Counted from the stretch's first letter, positions 1 through 10,946 are shown. The stretch is 64,000 bases of DNA from Adiantum capillus-veneris (GCA_014529385.2 CM043952.1:150315057-150379056), one strand, 5' to 3'. The notes: generated by a model from the sequence alone, not told the origin. Numbers and translations are program-made.

Positions 1-330
1 TGCATCCACATGATCCTCTTCCTCATCACCATTGTAGCTTTGCATTGGTCCAAGTAAGTAGTCATTCACTATAATAGATTGTATTTGAATCTTTGGCCAT
101 CAAATGGCACTCCAAAGTGAGCCTCGAAGGGAAGTAGTATCCATTGTAGGAAAAGGAAGGAGCACATCCTTCAAGCATTCCTCCACTAGTATGGGTACGT
201 TTCCTTGCCCTATCTTTATACCGCCACAAGTGGAATCTTCATCGGTTCTACACCCACAACCAACAACAACAATTTAATTATCAATAGCATGTGCACTTTC
301 TCCCCAGATTGAAAGCTCATCCTACAAATG
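1..330 (-). pseudogene. 5' fragment of a DUF7869-type transposase-like gene
   Basis: This stretch matches, with many substitutions and small indels, the first ~110 codons (and a little upstream) of the gene at 60992-62569, near 62240-62590. Both share the run around CTTCAAGCATTCCTCCACT. The reading frame is on the minus strand and is broken. The rest of the gene would lie to the left of the window or is lost. As in the better copy, the gene start is followed on the + strand by a minisatellite with the core ACAAGTGGTGGACC, so this is probably a second decayed copy of one element, not a random gene fragment. Confidence 0.7.
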
Positions 331-442
331 AAAAAGATTAAATTGTTAAGTGCAAAATCAAACAAAAATTATGTCAAAATTACATAGTAAAAGAATGTTT
401 AAAAAGTCAAAACTTAAAACCACAACATACATATTACAATGT

Positions 443-1340
443 ACTATAGATTGGACAAGTGGTGGAGATTCTGACTAAATAATCCATGCTACTTTAGGTT
501 GGAGAAGTGATGGAGCTTGAGACCAAATAATCCATGATAATTGTGGTTGGGCATATAATGGAGCTTGAGAGTAATGATTCATTGATAGTAAAGAGATGAT
601 ATATTAGAGATATGATGGAAGCTTTTGGCCATACAATGTGTCTATCTTTGTTTCTATGCTTCAATAAAGCTTAGTTTGGAGAACTAATGGACCTTATGAC
701 TCTTTGTGATTCAATGGAGCATAGCTTGTGCAAGTAGTGGAAGTTATGAAACCTCTCTTCTTCAGGAGCTTAGCTTGGACAAGTGGTGGACCTTGTGAAT
801 CTCTATGCTTAAATGGAGCTTGGATTTGATAAGTGGTGGACCTTATGACTCTCTATGCTTCAATAGAACATAGTTTAGACAAGTGGTGAACCTTGTGGCT
901 CTCTATGCTTGAATGGAGCATAGCTAGGACAACTGGTGGACCCTTATGTCTCTCTATGCTTCAATCAAGAATACATTGGGGACAAGTGGTGGACCTTGTG
1001 GCTCTCTATGTTGGAATGGAGCCTAGCTTGGAGAAGTGGTGGACCTTGTTGCTATCAATGCTTGAATGGAGACAAGTGGTGGATGTTATGGCTCTCTTTG
1101 CTTAAATAGAGCATAGATTGAACAAGTGGTGGATCTTATGGTCCTTTATGCTTGAATGGAGCATAGCTTGGACAAGTGGTGGATGTTATAGCTCTCTATG
1201 ATTCAACAAAGAATAATTAGACAAGTGGTGGACCTTGTGGCTCTCTATGCTTGAATGGAACTTAGCTTGGACAAGTGGTGGACCTTTTGTCACTCTATGC
1301 TTGAATGGAGCATATCTTGGACAAGCGGTGGACTGCTGGA
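443..1340. repeat. Minisatellite, ~50-bp units, core ACAAGTGGTGGACCTT
   Basis: About 15 imperfect tandem units. The core ACAAGTGGTGGACC recurs close to every 50 bases from 780 to 1330 (near 828, 878, 927, 979, 1031, 1069, 1119, 1169, 1219, 1269, 1319), separated by variants of CTCTCTATGCTTGAATGGAGC. Units before 780 are more diverged. Short open frames across the array (893-1105, 1255-1473) are products of the repeat and not genes. The same core builds the array at the right end of the window. Confidence 0.9.
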
Positions 1341-2277
1341 AGATTCTAGCAACAATGAAGACCAAGTGTGTACCAAGATCACTTTCATCATCCTTGTAAT
1401 CCTGATTGATTGTATTGTTTTTTCCAAAACCCATATCTACTGCCATGATGTAATTCTAAAGCCTGAGGTGTAATTTTCATTATTACTACGGCAAAGTCTA
1501 GATTTTGTAGCATACAACCTGGAGCCAGGGTATAAAAGGTAACTTTGTAAAGTTTGATATTATTATTATTATGAAACGAATGAGTAGATAAGGTTCTTAT
1601 GTACATTGTGTGTTATCTTCTCTCTATTGTGAATTCATTTCTTTGCATTGTACTGCATGGTTGTTGCATCAAAATTTTGAGGACACCATTGTGTTTGTCT
1701 CATCGAGCTCTATGTGTACATTGCAAGAGCTTTGTAAAAATTGAGCAATAACTTCTACGATCTTCCAGGTGACATATCCCACGATCCGAGTGTTGTATTG
1801 TGATTTTGCCAAATTGCATGAGCTTCTCGGCACTTAGGAGAACCTAGTAGCCAAGGTTGAAATCTGAAATGTCAACTTGCACTTATCTTGATGAAGAAAT
1901 GTCAACTTGCACTTATCTTGATGAAGAAAATTGCTTTTTTTTTTTTGGAGTTTGATTGTGAGTCTGACAACACAGTTTTGTTTTGTATGTTCTTAAGAAG
2001 TTTCCTATTGAGTTTGGAGTCAATTGGAGTTGATTTGCTTATAGATTTGCATGTGGTTGTGTGAGACGATTAGAGAATTAAATTCAAGATTCTGGTAGAT
2101 AGAATGCACATTGAGCGTCAAAGTGGAGTGTACGGTTTTCACACAAGAGATTGACAACCACTTGGCATGCATCCATGCCCTAGTCGAGTCACTTGCTTCC
2201 CAAGATTGACATTTTGGTCTTGGTTCCGTCTCATTCTGAGATGTGATAGGTGATGACCATTATGGGTCCCGTAGACA
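1334..2277 (+). mobile_element. LTR-like segment with TATA box (tentative)
   Basis: Directly after the minisatellite, TGCTGGAAGATTC opens a non-coding stretch with a TATA box (TATAAAAGG, 1531-1539), a pyrimidine-rich initiator region and, at ~2279-2300, TAGTGACATTGCCAGGGAACG. The last part resembles the GTTGCCGGGGAACGA part of Ty3 primer-binding sites. TG at 1334 and CA at 2277 would bound a 944-bp LTR. A second copy was not found: the LTR after the pol region (from 17367) does not look alike. The assignment is therefore inference. No coding region is seen here. Confidence 0.35.
1866..1925. repeat. Perfect 30-bp tandem duplication
   Basis: Two identical 30-bp copies (1866-1895 and 1896-1925), each containing GTCAACTTGCACTTATCTTG, lie head to tail just before a T-rich run. 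This is probably replication slippage. No function is evident. Confidence 0.9.
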
Positions 2278-3026
2278 TTAGTGACATTGCCAGGGAACGA
2301 GTACCTAAAACTAATGTGATTATAGTCGAGTTTGACAAATTTTCCTTAGGAAGATTAGTAGATAAGATATGTTTCGAAAGGAGATCAAGGTTTTTGTGAT
2401 CTTTGTTTGGTGTAATTGTGGTGTGTTTCTCGTTCCAAATGTGTTAGTCAATTAGGGTAAGTATTTTAGATAACTTTAGAGCTTACTGTAAGACTTCATT
2501 GACTAATAGAGTGGTAAAGCTTGCACAAGGCAAGAAAATGGGAGAAATATTACAATTTAGTCAGGGAGTTGTTTGTTGAGTATCTTGAACCAATTTTTAA
2601 TTGATTTCTTTTGTTTTAGGAGTAGGGTAAGTAGATAAGTCTGACAAGTTCTCTCATCATCATTCTGGATCTACATATCACTGTAAAGATCTTTTGTCAG
2701 AAGTAGTGAATGCTCAAGGGAGGATATTGCATCTATGAAAGTAGGTGATTTTGGGCATGAAGTGCATGTACAAGAGTGCATGAATGCACAACCACAGTCA
2801 AAATTTTCAAAGAGTTAGTGATTAGCATCTGTGAAGGAAAAATCACAATTTTCTCTTGCAAGTGAGAACTAAAGAAAATTTGTACATGATACTTCACCAG
2901 TGTGTTTAACAAGTTTGCTTAAGCACATGAGTGAAGTCTTGTTGCAAGTTAATCTAGTGATGGTGAAAAAGAGCCACTGAGGAGGGTGTCAAGAGGACTA
3001 GCCACTTGTAGACTCCAGCCTACAGG
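2278..3026 (+). other. Non-coding leader of the outer Ty3 element
   Basis: About 750 bases without a usable reading frame, between the LTR-like segment and the tandem units. It starts with the degenerate primer-binding-like site. By position this is the 5' untranslated leader of the gag-pol relic downstream. I see nothing else in it. Confidence 0.4.
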
Positions 3027-4410
3027 GCCAAAACAAGCTGTAGCTATAAGAGGTATATAAGACCTTAGAACTGGAAAAAAGGGTAAAAGTGTATTGTGGG
3101 AAATTTCCTGAAAAAGTCGCATTTTTCTTCCTTTTTTTCAAATCTGGAGCTTAAAAGTCTACAAGACTGAGGTCAGGCAATCACCTCGACTCCAGAGGGC
3201 CATCCATCAACTCCAAAGTGAATTTGGGCATCAAAAGTGAGCATAGAGACAAAAGTTGGCCTTCAAACCAAAAAAAGTGTTTAAATTGTGCTTGTGGTCA
3301 CATCACTTGTTCAAATTGGGGAGAAAATTAGCACATGCACTCTTGAAGAAGGGTAGAACACTTTGGAATTGACCAAAATTTGAAAAAGTGTAAAAACAGG
3401 ACTATGAGGAAAAACTCGTGATTTTTTCTTCAAATTCTGCTAGAGGTGAAATTTTTTGGCTAAGTTTGATACCCAGAACTAGGCCAAAACAAGCTACAGG
3501 ATGGTAGTAGTGACTAAAAGAGTGGTATAAAGACCTTAGAACTGGAAAAAAGGATAAAAGTGTATTCTCGGAAATTTCCTGAAAAATTGCATTTTTCTCC
3601 CTTTTTTCCAGATCTGGAGCCTAGAAGTCTACAAGACTGAAGTCAAGCAATCACCTTGACTCCAGAAGGCCATCCATCACTCCAAAGTGAATTTGGGCAT
3701 CAAAAGTGAGCGTAGAGACAAAAATTGGCCTTCAAACCAGAAAAAGTGTTTAAATTGTGCTTGTGGTCACATCACTTGTTCAAATTGGGGAGAAAATTAG
3801 CACATGCACTCTTGAAGAATGGTAGAACACTTTGGAATTGACCAAAATTTGAAAAAGTGTCAAAAGCGGGACTACAAGGAAAAACTTGTGGTTTTTTCTT
3901 CAAATTTTGATAGAGATGAATTTTAAGTTTGATAACAGAGCTAGGCCAAAACAAGCTATAGGATGATAGTATTGACTAAAAGAGGGGTATAAAGACCTTA
4001 GAGCTGGAAAAAAGGGTAAAAGTGTATTCTGAGAAATTTCCTAAAAAGGTCACATTTTTCTCCCCTTTATTCAGATATGGAGCCTAGAAGTCTACAAGAC
4101 TGAGGTCAGGCAATCACCTTGACTCCAGAAGGCCATCCATCAACTCCAAACTGAATTTGGGCATCAAAAGTGAACAAGACACAAAAATTGGCCTTCAAAC
4201 CAAAAAAGTGTTTAAATTGTGCTTGTGGCCACATCACTTGTTCAAATTGGGGAGAAAATTAGCACATGCACTCTTGAAGAAGGGTAGAACACTTTGGAAT
4301 AGACCAAAATTTGAAAAAGTGTCAAAAGCGGGACTAGAAGGAAAAACTCGTGATTTTTTCTTCAAATTTTGATAGAGATGAATTTTTTTGGGTAAGTTTG
4401 ATACCCAGAG
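3027..4410 (+). repeat. Three ~460-bp tandem units in the Ty3 leader
   Basis: Units begin at 3027, 3483 and 3945, each with GCCAAAACAAGCT (spacings 456 and 462), and the third ends near 4410 at GATACCCAGAGC. Each unit holds the same landmarks in order: a GACCTTAGAACTGG-like start, TCTACAAGACTGAGGTCA, a CCATCCATCA stretch, CAAATTGGGGAGAAAATTAGC, and a T-rich run. The short frames inside (e.g. 4157-4372) recur in each unit and are not convincing genes. Long leaders with internal tandem repeats are known in Tat-like Ty3 elements, which fits the gag downstream. Confidence 0.9.
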
Positions 4411-5078
4411 CTTGTCTTAGTGTGAGAATCACCACCATTGTGTTGACAGTGCATTTTTGCCTTTTTCCAGTCAGGGTAGGAGAAAATTTTTCTCCTTGGA
4501 CCTTTGATTTTGAGTCAACATTTGCACCAGAGGAGGTCCTCAAGATAAGGAACACGTGCATAGGGTCAAAATTGGAATTAAGTCCCTATGCATGAAATTA
4601 AGCTAATTTCCATATGGAAGGTAGGCCAAAAGTGGGACAAATGAACCCTGGAACCATCAAAAGAGTCTAAACTTTAATATTGTTACAAGATTAGGTTTTT
4701 GGGAGTGTGTGGTATGCCTCTAAAAGATTTGAAGTGAAAAATACCTCAAAAGGTCCCTTGGTAGAAGAAAATTGCAATTTTCTCCCGTAGAGTGCGAGGA
4801 GCAAGGTTTTTTTGGAAAACTTTGATTCCACTCTCTAAAGTGAGACCTATAGAGCATTAGTGGATCTTGAGATCATAAAAATTGTGTAAGAAGTCTTGTA
4901 ATTAGCTAAAATCTATGTGTACATCAACTGCCAGCTTGTCTAAACTCCATATGTGTTCAAGTTTTTATTGAGTCTTGCACATGCAAGGAGATCTGTGCAG
5001 GAGAAGAGGGGAAGTATGAAAGAGGTTTTAAGAGATCCAAAGAATTCCAAGTAACAGGTCAGGTTTGAGATTCCTAAA
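4411..5078 (+). other. Leader sequence before the gag relic
   Basis: Non-coding stretch linking the tandem units to the first open gag-like frame. It keeps the style of the leader (TTTTCTCC and GGTCCC runs). No gene, RNA gene or clear signal is seen. Confidence 0.4.
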
Positions 5079-5652
5079 TTGTTCATGTTCTTGAGAGTAG
5101 GAGCTTGGTACCGGTCGGGTGTCAGACTGCCAAGATATCAAGTAAGTAGAAGATATAATAAGGAAAGTGTCAATCAAGCTAGCCTAAAACACTTAGCAAT
5201 AGTGCAAGAAGAAGTGATCTCTGACACTTCTTTTGAACCAGCCTTCACTGTCCTTATGGCCAAGAAAGAACTGGAAACGAGCTATCATAGTGAGGAAATT
5301 GAAGAGGGCACATCACGAAAACCACAAATTCCACCGACCACGCAACTATACTACCATTACACTAATGGTAAGGGAGAAAGACTCTATGTGCACATCCACC
5401 AAAAGTGCTACGTTCGCAAAGACTTAAGAAAACCTGAGTGAGTTTTGGGAGCATCTTGATGTTGTTGACAATGGAGACCACTATATTGACAAGAGAGGGG
5501 TTGCCTACCTCAGGGCTGATAATCCTAATCTTATAGATGCCATGGGAATGACTAGAACTAAAGATAAAGTCTACAAAGGAATTGAGAGACCTCCACTGGA
5601 GAATGACCCAAGAGCTAGATTCATAGCCATGAAAGAGCTAGAAAGAGTGCTT

Positions 5653-5680
5653 GGGGGGGGGGGGGGGGGGGGGGGGGGGG
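5653..5680. repeat. Poly-G tract (28 G)
   Basis: Uninterrupted run of 28 G on the + strand inside the gag-like relic. The glycine or proline runs predicted across it are artefacts. The true length is uncertain because such runs are error-prone in sequencing. Confidence 0.9.
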
Positions 5681-5700
5681 TCACTATCCGTAAAACTACC

Positions 5701-5888
5701 ATATCACTTGCGTTCAAGACATGTTTGTAAAACCCCTTATCTATGAATTTTTTTAGAAATATAATGTAAACTTTTCTTTTAAAATCTATAAGTTTTTTTT
5801 TCAAATTTGAAAAAATAGTATCCTTCTGCATATATATTTTTGTAATTTTCAAGAGCTTTAAATACCCTTCTACTGAACTCACGTGATA
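5701..5888. mobile_element. MITE-like insertion in gag relic
   Basis: AT-rich ~188-bp segment with imperfect inverted ends: ATATCACTTGCGTTCA at 5701-5716 and TGAACTCACGTGATAG at 5873-5888 (13 of 16 positions pair). The gag-like reading breaks on both sides. The ends resemble those of the element at 9291-9462. No coding capacity. The target duplication is not resolved. Confidence 0.45.
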
Positions 5889-6239
5889 GGTTGCATTTTT
5901 TGTAGGTGACCTCCCTGAGAAAGAGTGCTTGTAGATGATCCAATGGTGGGACTGTACAAGTTAATGACCAAAGAGGGAGAAAATTATTACATCAAAGAAG
6001 ACGTGATCCCAATAGAACTTACTGACATCAAGCAGATATACATGTATGTCTACCAGCTCAAAATAGAAAAACATGGAAAAGCTTTCCTATTGGGAAGAAC
6101 CATCTTCTTAAATTAGATGGCCTACAAAAATTCGATTGGAAAGGAGATAAGTTTTATAAAATGAGTCACAGAAATCCCACCCCATGTAGAGAGTACTCGT
6201 AAGATAGGATCATGAAAACCAAAAGTTCCATATCCCTAG

Positions 6240-7440
6240 ATATTAGCGGGTCGCTACAACGGACGTCTGTAGCATAGCGATCTCACACTAACATAATATC
6301 AATACTCAGGGAAGTGACTTGGATGGGGCACAAAGACTCTTTGAGGTTGTCAATCTCAAGAAGTGAACCTTAACAAGAAAACACAACAACTCAACAAGCA
6401 AACCAACACTCAATGATCAAGGAAATTTGCCTATGTCCTTTCTCACTGCTCTAGGTCATCACACCATTTTGGCATTTGAAAGGACTCGGAATACAACAAA
6501 CCTTTAGGGAAAGGTCTAGGACACCTAGGGACACTATCCTAGCAAGTCTGGTTGCAATTTGACAAGGTACCAAAATCACGACCCATCATGAAAAAGGTCA
6601 TAAAAACTACAATAGATCAGTGCAAAATGGTTGCCTTATGGTCTAGGAACACTCTCCTATGGTCAAAACGACTAAAAAAAAGTGATTTAAGCGACTCTAC
6701 CAAGCACTAAACCCCGTGTCTAGCTACTTCACTGCTCAGTGTAAATGGAAAGGAAGACAAATCTTTAGAAAAGAACGCTCTAAATACGCACTAGGTCACT
6801 CACCATCTAAGGATCATATCCCCGGCAAAGGTGCCAATGTTAGCGGATCGTCGCGAGACAGATGTCTGTAGCATAGCGATCTGGCACTAACATAATGTCA
6901 ATACTCAAGGAAGTGACTCGGTTGGGGCACAAAGACTCTTTGAAGTTGTCAATATCAAGAAGTGAACCTTAACAAGCAAACACAACAACTCAAACGGACT
7001 ATAGGAGAAGGTCTAGGCCACCTAGGGACACTATCCTAGCAAGTCTGGTCACAATCCAACAAGGTACCAAAATCACGATCCATCATGAAAAAGGTCATAA
7101 AAATTACGACAGGTCAGTCTAGAATGGTCTCCCTATAGTCTAGGAACACTCTTCTAAGGTTAAAACGACTAAAAGAAGTGATTTAAGCACTCAAATATTC
7201 AATTAGGGCTCACTAACACGTACTCGCAAACCACAACAAAACTGACAATTCTTACACTTGAATGAAAGAGCAAAGAGAGAGGAACACAATGCAAGTTTCA
7301 TTGAAAACGGACTACCCAATCATTAGTTGCAATGATTACAAGTTGGATCCGCTTCATAGCTTGAGTGTACGTACATCAAAGCCTTTTATTCACATAAGAG
7401 TTATTGACCTTTATACCTAGGGCTTTCTAAATGGTCAATG
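6240..7440 (-). mobile_element. Remnant of a minus-strand LTR element: two LTR copies around a primer-binding site
   Basis: Two diverged direct copies start with T(A/G)TTAGCGG at 6240 and 6838 and run through GTCTGTAGCATAGCGATCT, GTGAACCTTAACAAG and GACACTATCCTAGCAAGTCTGG. The second copy lacks ~95 bases. Just before the second copy, 6819-6837 read on the minus strand gives TTGGCACCTTTGCCGGGGA, a good match to a Ty3-type primer-binding site. This makes 6838 onward the 5' LTR of a minus-strand element whose internal region is almost wholly deleted. The right edge (~7440) is approximate. Confidence 0.5.
6819..6837 (-). other. Primer-binding site, Ty3 type (minus strand)
   Basis: Minus-strand TTGGCACCTTTGCCGGGGA directly abuts the LTR start TGTTAGCGG at 6838. 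It differs at a few positions from the common plant Ty3 site TGGCGCCGTTGCCGGGGA. It sets the orientation of the remnant at 6240-7440. Confidence 0.6.
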
Positions 7441-7450
7441 GCTGACTCAC

Positions 7451-8262
7451 ATGAAATTTTATAATTGTATCAGGATTTACATAGAGTATCACTACACTAG
7501 CTCGACAAAATTATTGAGTACAAATGTGGTGTTTGACCAGGTGGACACCCGTTCAATCAATCCGCTAGCACTAGATGAGACGGAGTCACTTGTTAGAACC
7601 AGAGTCTATCAAAGGTGGCTATACAACCGCTACAAGGTCATCCATGCCTCACCATATTGATGAATGGGTAAGGACCAAGAGCTACGCCGAGAATGTCAAC
7701 ATCTCCATATGAGGAAGCTTTTGCAGCAGCTCCAAGAATGGTGAGATATGTCACTGAGCCAAGGTCCATGTGTCCGTCTCAAGTTGCTAAATGCACGGCT
7801 TCAAAGTACAACAAATCAAGAAATCCCGATGCACATTCTACATCATTCAAAAAGGTATTGAGAGCTGAATATGATACAAATTGCAACATCTTGTTTGAAG
7901 GCTTTACTTGAATCCAACCTTTAAAAAAGGAAGACTATGGGAATATAAAAGCATTGCTACAAGATTTTTTAGAGGAGTTTTCCATGAGAGGAATCAAACA
8001 CACAAATTCAATCTTCAAACAGAAAGAGGGAGAAAAAGTCCGAGAAGCCACATTGCAGTTCAAACAATACATTGAGGGATGCCCACAACATGAGAAACCT
8101 TAGGAGGATTTCCAAGTAGTGTTATTCATTGAAGGACTCAAGAACAAGCATCTCAAGAAGGATTTGCACTTGGAAAAGGTTATGACGCTAGATGAGGTTA
8201 CAAAAGGAGCAATCTACTTAGTGGACAACTACCAAATTTATGGAGAAGTTCTCAAGATGTAG
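7451..8262 (+). pseudogene. Capsid-like gag region of the outer Ty3 element, broken
   Basis: Open pieces at 7451-7660 and 7693-7911 run on past a stop at ~7909 into FKQKEGEKVREATLQFKQYI, then (after a TAG at ~8101) EDFQVVLFIEGLKNKHLKKD and a final VDNYQIYGE. The pattern of charged helices with the motif FxxGLK is typical of retrotransposon capsid (Retrotrans_gag-like) domains, which assemble the virus-like particle in the cytoplasm. Several in-frame stops make it inactive. It is followed directly by zinc knuckles. Confidence 0.6.
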
Positions 8263-8402
8263 ATGTGAATTCAACAGATTCTCAACCTGTAGCTAGTGGA
8301 TCAAGTATGACAAAAACACCACCACAACAATAGACACCCATGAATACTAAGCAGCTTGGAAGGAGAATGGGGCAAAATTTGGGAATTTAGAACCAAAGAG
8401 TA

Positions 8403-9270
8403 CCACCATTGAGACAATGCTTAACTTGTGAAGGGGACCATCCGACACAACAATGCACTATGTTGCGGCAGCCATATCCGAAGCAAAAGTGGTGTGCCAT
8501 TGAGAATAAGTGGACAAACATACAATTGAGGAATGATACTACAGTTGAGGACAAGTTAGGGAAATGCCTTATCAACCTAACCCTCAGTGCTAGTAGAACA
8601 TGCTAGCAAATCCTTAGTATCAACCAAACAAACATGTACCCCCACTATCCAGGTACTCTTTAGGACTAGTAAACCCACAACCTCGAGTAGAGAGACCAAG
8701 ACCGGTGTTAGCCCATCAACCGCCACTACTCGAAGAAGATCATGTAATAGTGAGGTATGTTTATCCAGATTGGTATCCAGAAGAGAATGCTCTAGTATCA
8801 GTACAAACATATTACAAAGAGGAAAACCACGGGCACTACCATCCAAGTGATCCTTATCCATCAAGGGTCATGGAATCCTATGAGCAAGAGAGTGCCGTGT
8901 CATCCTCTAGAGCTTCAAAGTCAGTGATGACCATTGTAAATCAAAGTGGTGGGTTTGCCCTAAGTTAATGTACACTAATCTTCATAGCTAATCAGGGTGA
9001 GACTAAACCACAAGCATATCCCCAATGACCATATGCTCAACAACCTAAACAACAGAGAACTCTAAGACCTTGTTTCAGGTGTGGAGGAGAACATTTGGCT
9101 AGAGGCTGCCCCAAGGACCAACCTAATGCTATAGTCAACACTCCTCATGTGAAGAAAGGTGAGGGAGTATATTGTGGATGATGGAGAATTGAACACTTAT
9201 ACCTAGATTGCCCTCAGAACCCAGATAAACAAGGGAAAGTGATGATGAACATTGTGGACTCGGGGGGTGC
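8403..9270 (+). pseudogene. Gag nucleocapsid region with zinc knuckles, broken
   Basis: Two CCHC-type knuckles are visible: CLTCEGDHPTQQC near 8418 and CFRCGGEHLARGC near 9072. Both have C-x2-C-x3-H-x4-C, one residue shorter than the usual C-x2-C-x4-H-x4-C. A third, near 9172 (YCG-stop-WRIEHLYLDC), has lost a position to TGA. Between them are proline/threonine-rich linkers. Such knuckles bind the element RNA. The frame carries several stops. Confidence 0.65.
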
Positions 9271-9290
9271 ACTATGTAATTATGTTAATG

Positions 9291-9462
9291 TATAACGTGA
9301 GTTTGAAAGGAGGGGTTTTCAAATACAAAAAATTTAGGCAATTTAATAGAGATACATTAAAATAAGGTATTTTAATATTCAATTTTGGAAAAAAATCCTA
9401 AAATAAGGAGTCATTTTATTCATTTAGACATGTTAAAAGAGGGATTTTAAACGCATGTTATA
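9291..9462. mobile_element. MITE-like insertion, 172 bp
   Basis: AT-rich segment with imperfect inverted ends TATAACGTGAGTTTGAAA (9291-9308) and TTTTAAACGCATGTTATA (9445-9462). A TA target duplication is possible if the ends are trimmed by two bases. It separates the gag zinc-knuckle region from the downstream linker, which reads on after ~9480. Same style as 5701-5888. Confidence 0.5.
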
Positions 9463-9479
9463 TAGGGGGGTAAAGAATG

Positions 9480-10500
9480 GTGAGCCCCCCGAGATTGTGG
9501 AGGCTATACCATCTTCAAGTGGGTCAAATTCAGAGACAAAAATACCATTTAAAGCGGTGACAAGAGCGTAGGAAAAATAGAAAGCAACAAGTGAGAAAGA
9601 GGGTAGCAACTCTCACAAATCTGTTAGTGCAAAATCAATAAGAAAATCCACATGAGATAGAATGAGAGCCCAATATCATAAGAAGCTAAATGATTTTATA
9701 GATAAGCAGTCACAAGCTTGAGAGCAAACACAACAACCAGCAAAGCTCGTGTCTAGTGCCATACTAGAGGAAATACTTGAGACTGAACAAAAATCGGGTG
9801 AGACAAAACCAAAAGAGATCCAGTGCTAGTTGACAAGATATTCAAGCCATTGGAAGAAATTCTAAAGGCATACAAAGCTAGACTAGACAACCACCAAACA
9901 ATGGAACATAGATGACTGACATACCCTAACGTGGATTGGTAAAAGATTCCATTGGAGATGTGCAGCTCAAGCCCATATGGAGCCTCCACCAGCTATGCCG
10001 GTCCAAGATAGGATAATATTTCAACCATCTGTAGACCTTAAGGACCCCAATGAAGAAATAAAATAATGAATGGGAACGAGGTCAAACAAGTCTAGTTGCA
10101 AATGAGAATTGATAGGAAACAACCAACAAAAAAGACAAGGAAAAAGAGTTGAAACACCTTTAAGGGGGCGAACAAGCAGACACATGCCAAAAAGACTTGA
10201 CAATAACACTACGGATAACTCTGTCTACCAGATACTCCCTAATGTGCCAGAGGTCAAAGATGATTGGCTTGAATAACTTTGGGACATAGTCAAGAAGGCT
10301 AGAGACAAGAATCAAGAATGGGGTTCAACTCCCATTGCTAAAGTAAACCTTGACAAAGGAATGGTAGATATCAACCTGCAATCCATGTATGGCAAACAAG
10401 GTACACAAAAATCAGAGGATAGTAGGGAGGAAATATTTAGGGCGTTGCCTTCTTACGTGGGTCATTATGGAGGAAAATCTGATATTACATTAGAAAAATT
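9480..10500 (+). pseudogene. Gag-protease linker of the outer Ty3 element, broken
   Basis: After the insertion the translation resumes as PPEIVEAIPSSSGSNSETK followed by PFKAVTRA and basic, glutamine-rich sequence with a KQSQAxEQTQQ run. This is the usual low-complexity linker between gag and protease in this type of element. Around 10220-10440 comes a second readable piece (VPEVKDDWLE, MVDINLQSMYGKQG). Stops are frequent. No enzyme domain. Confidence 0.45.
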
Positions 10501-10940
10501 TTGAACTCATTTTTGGGCCTTTTAAGAGTGCCACATCATCAAAGTTGTACAAAAGAAAGCAACCCGATAGACCCCTCTAAATATTACTTAGAACCCCATG
10601 ATATGACCTATCATTGGAAAGTTCTTGAAAAATGGATTCTAAAGAGCCAAGGTCCGAAAAGTTTGGATGACTTCTATGAAAGTTATGCCATTTTTTTTCA
10701 ATCAGCCAGGTTTTGTTATCGTTACGGTAATCTAAAATCACCTTTTTCTAGATCCACATGAAGGCAATGTCCGATACATGCATGCTATATATCAATAGAT
10801 ACCATTTGAAGAGTAGATTCTAAATATCAAACCTCCGACAAGTTTGGATCTTATTTGCAAAAAATTTACCGATCCCCACTTTTTGAAAGCTATGCCACAT
10901 CAACAATTCTTACAAGGCCCATTTTTGAGTCCAAACTTTT
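10501..10940 (+). other. Unassigned insert between linker and protease
   Basis: An 86-codon frame (10501-10761) and flanking sequence do not resemble the gag-pol reading on either side, and no domain is recognised. It may be a small insertion or a highly decayed part of gag-pol. Confidence 0.3.
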
Positions 10941-10946
10941 CCTAAT

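Larger units (their letters stand above)
5079..6116 (+). pseudogene. N-terminal gag-like region of the outer Ty3 element, broken
   Basis: A 120-codon frame from 5079 ends at a TGA near 5441. The reading continues in another frame as FWEHLDVVDNGDHYIDKRG up to a poly-G tract at 5653, and after a MITE-like insertion resumes at 5925 (LVDDPMVGLYKLMTKEGENYYIKED...). No named domain is recognised. The identity rests on position: it is collinear with capsid-like, zinc-knuckle, protease and RT segments downstream. It carries at least one frameshift, one homopolymer expansion and one insertion. It could be an extra ORF ahead of gag rather than gag itself. Confidence 0.5.

Noticed and set aside
893-1606. 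Short open frames on both strands (893-1105, 1186-1446, 1255-1473, 1388-1606)
   Set aside because: They are made by the 50-bp minisatellite and its flank and repeat the same peptide with the repeat period. No domain.
5542-5882. Frames with poly-Gly or poly-Pro at 5542-5730 (+) and 5571-5882 (-)
   Set aside because: Created by the 28-G homopolymer. The minus-strand frame also crosses the MITE-like insertion.
6240-7200. Simple tandem duplication of ~600 bp as the explanation for the two copies
   Set aside because: The Ty3-type primer-binding site exactly at the start of the second copy makes LTR copies the better explanation, though the right edge remains open.
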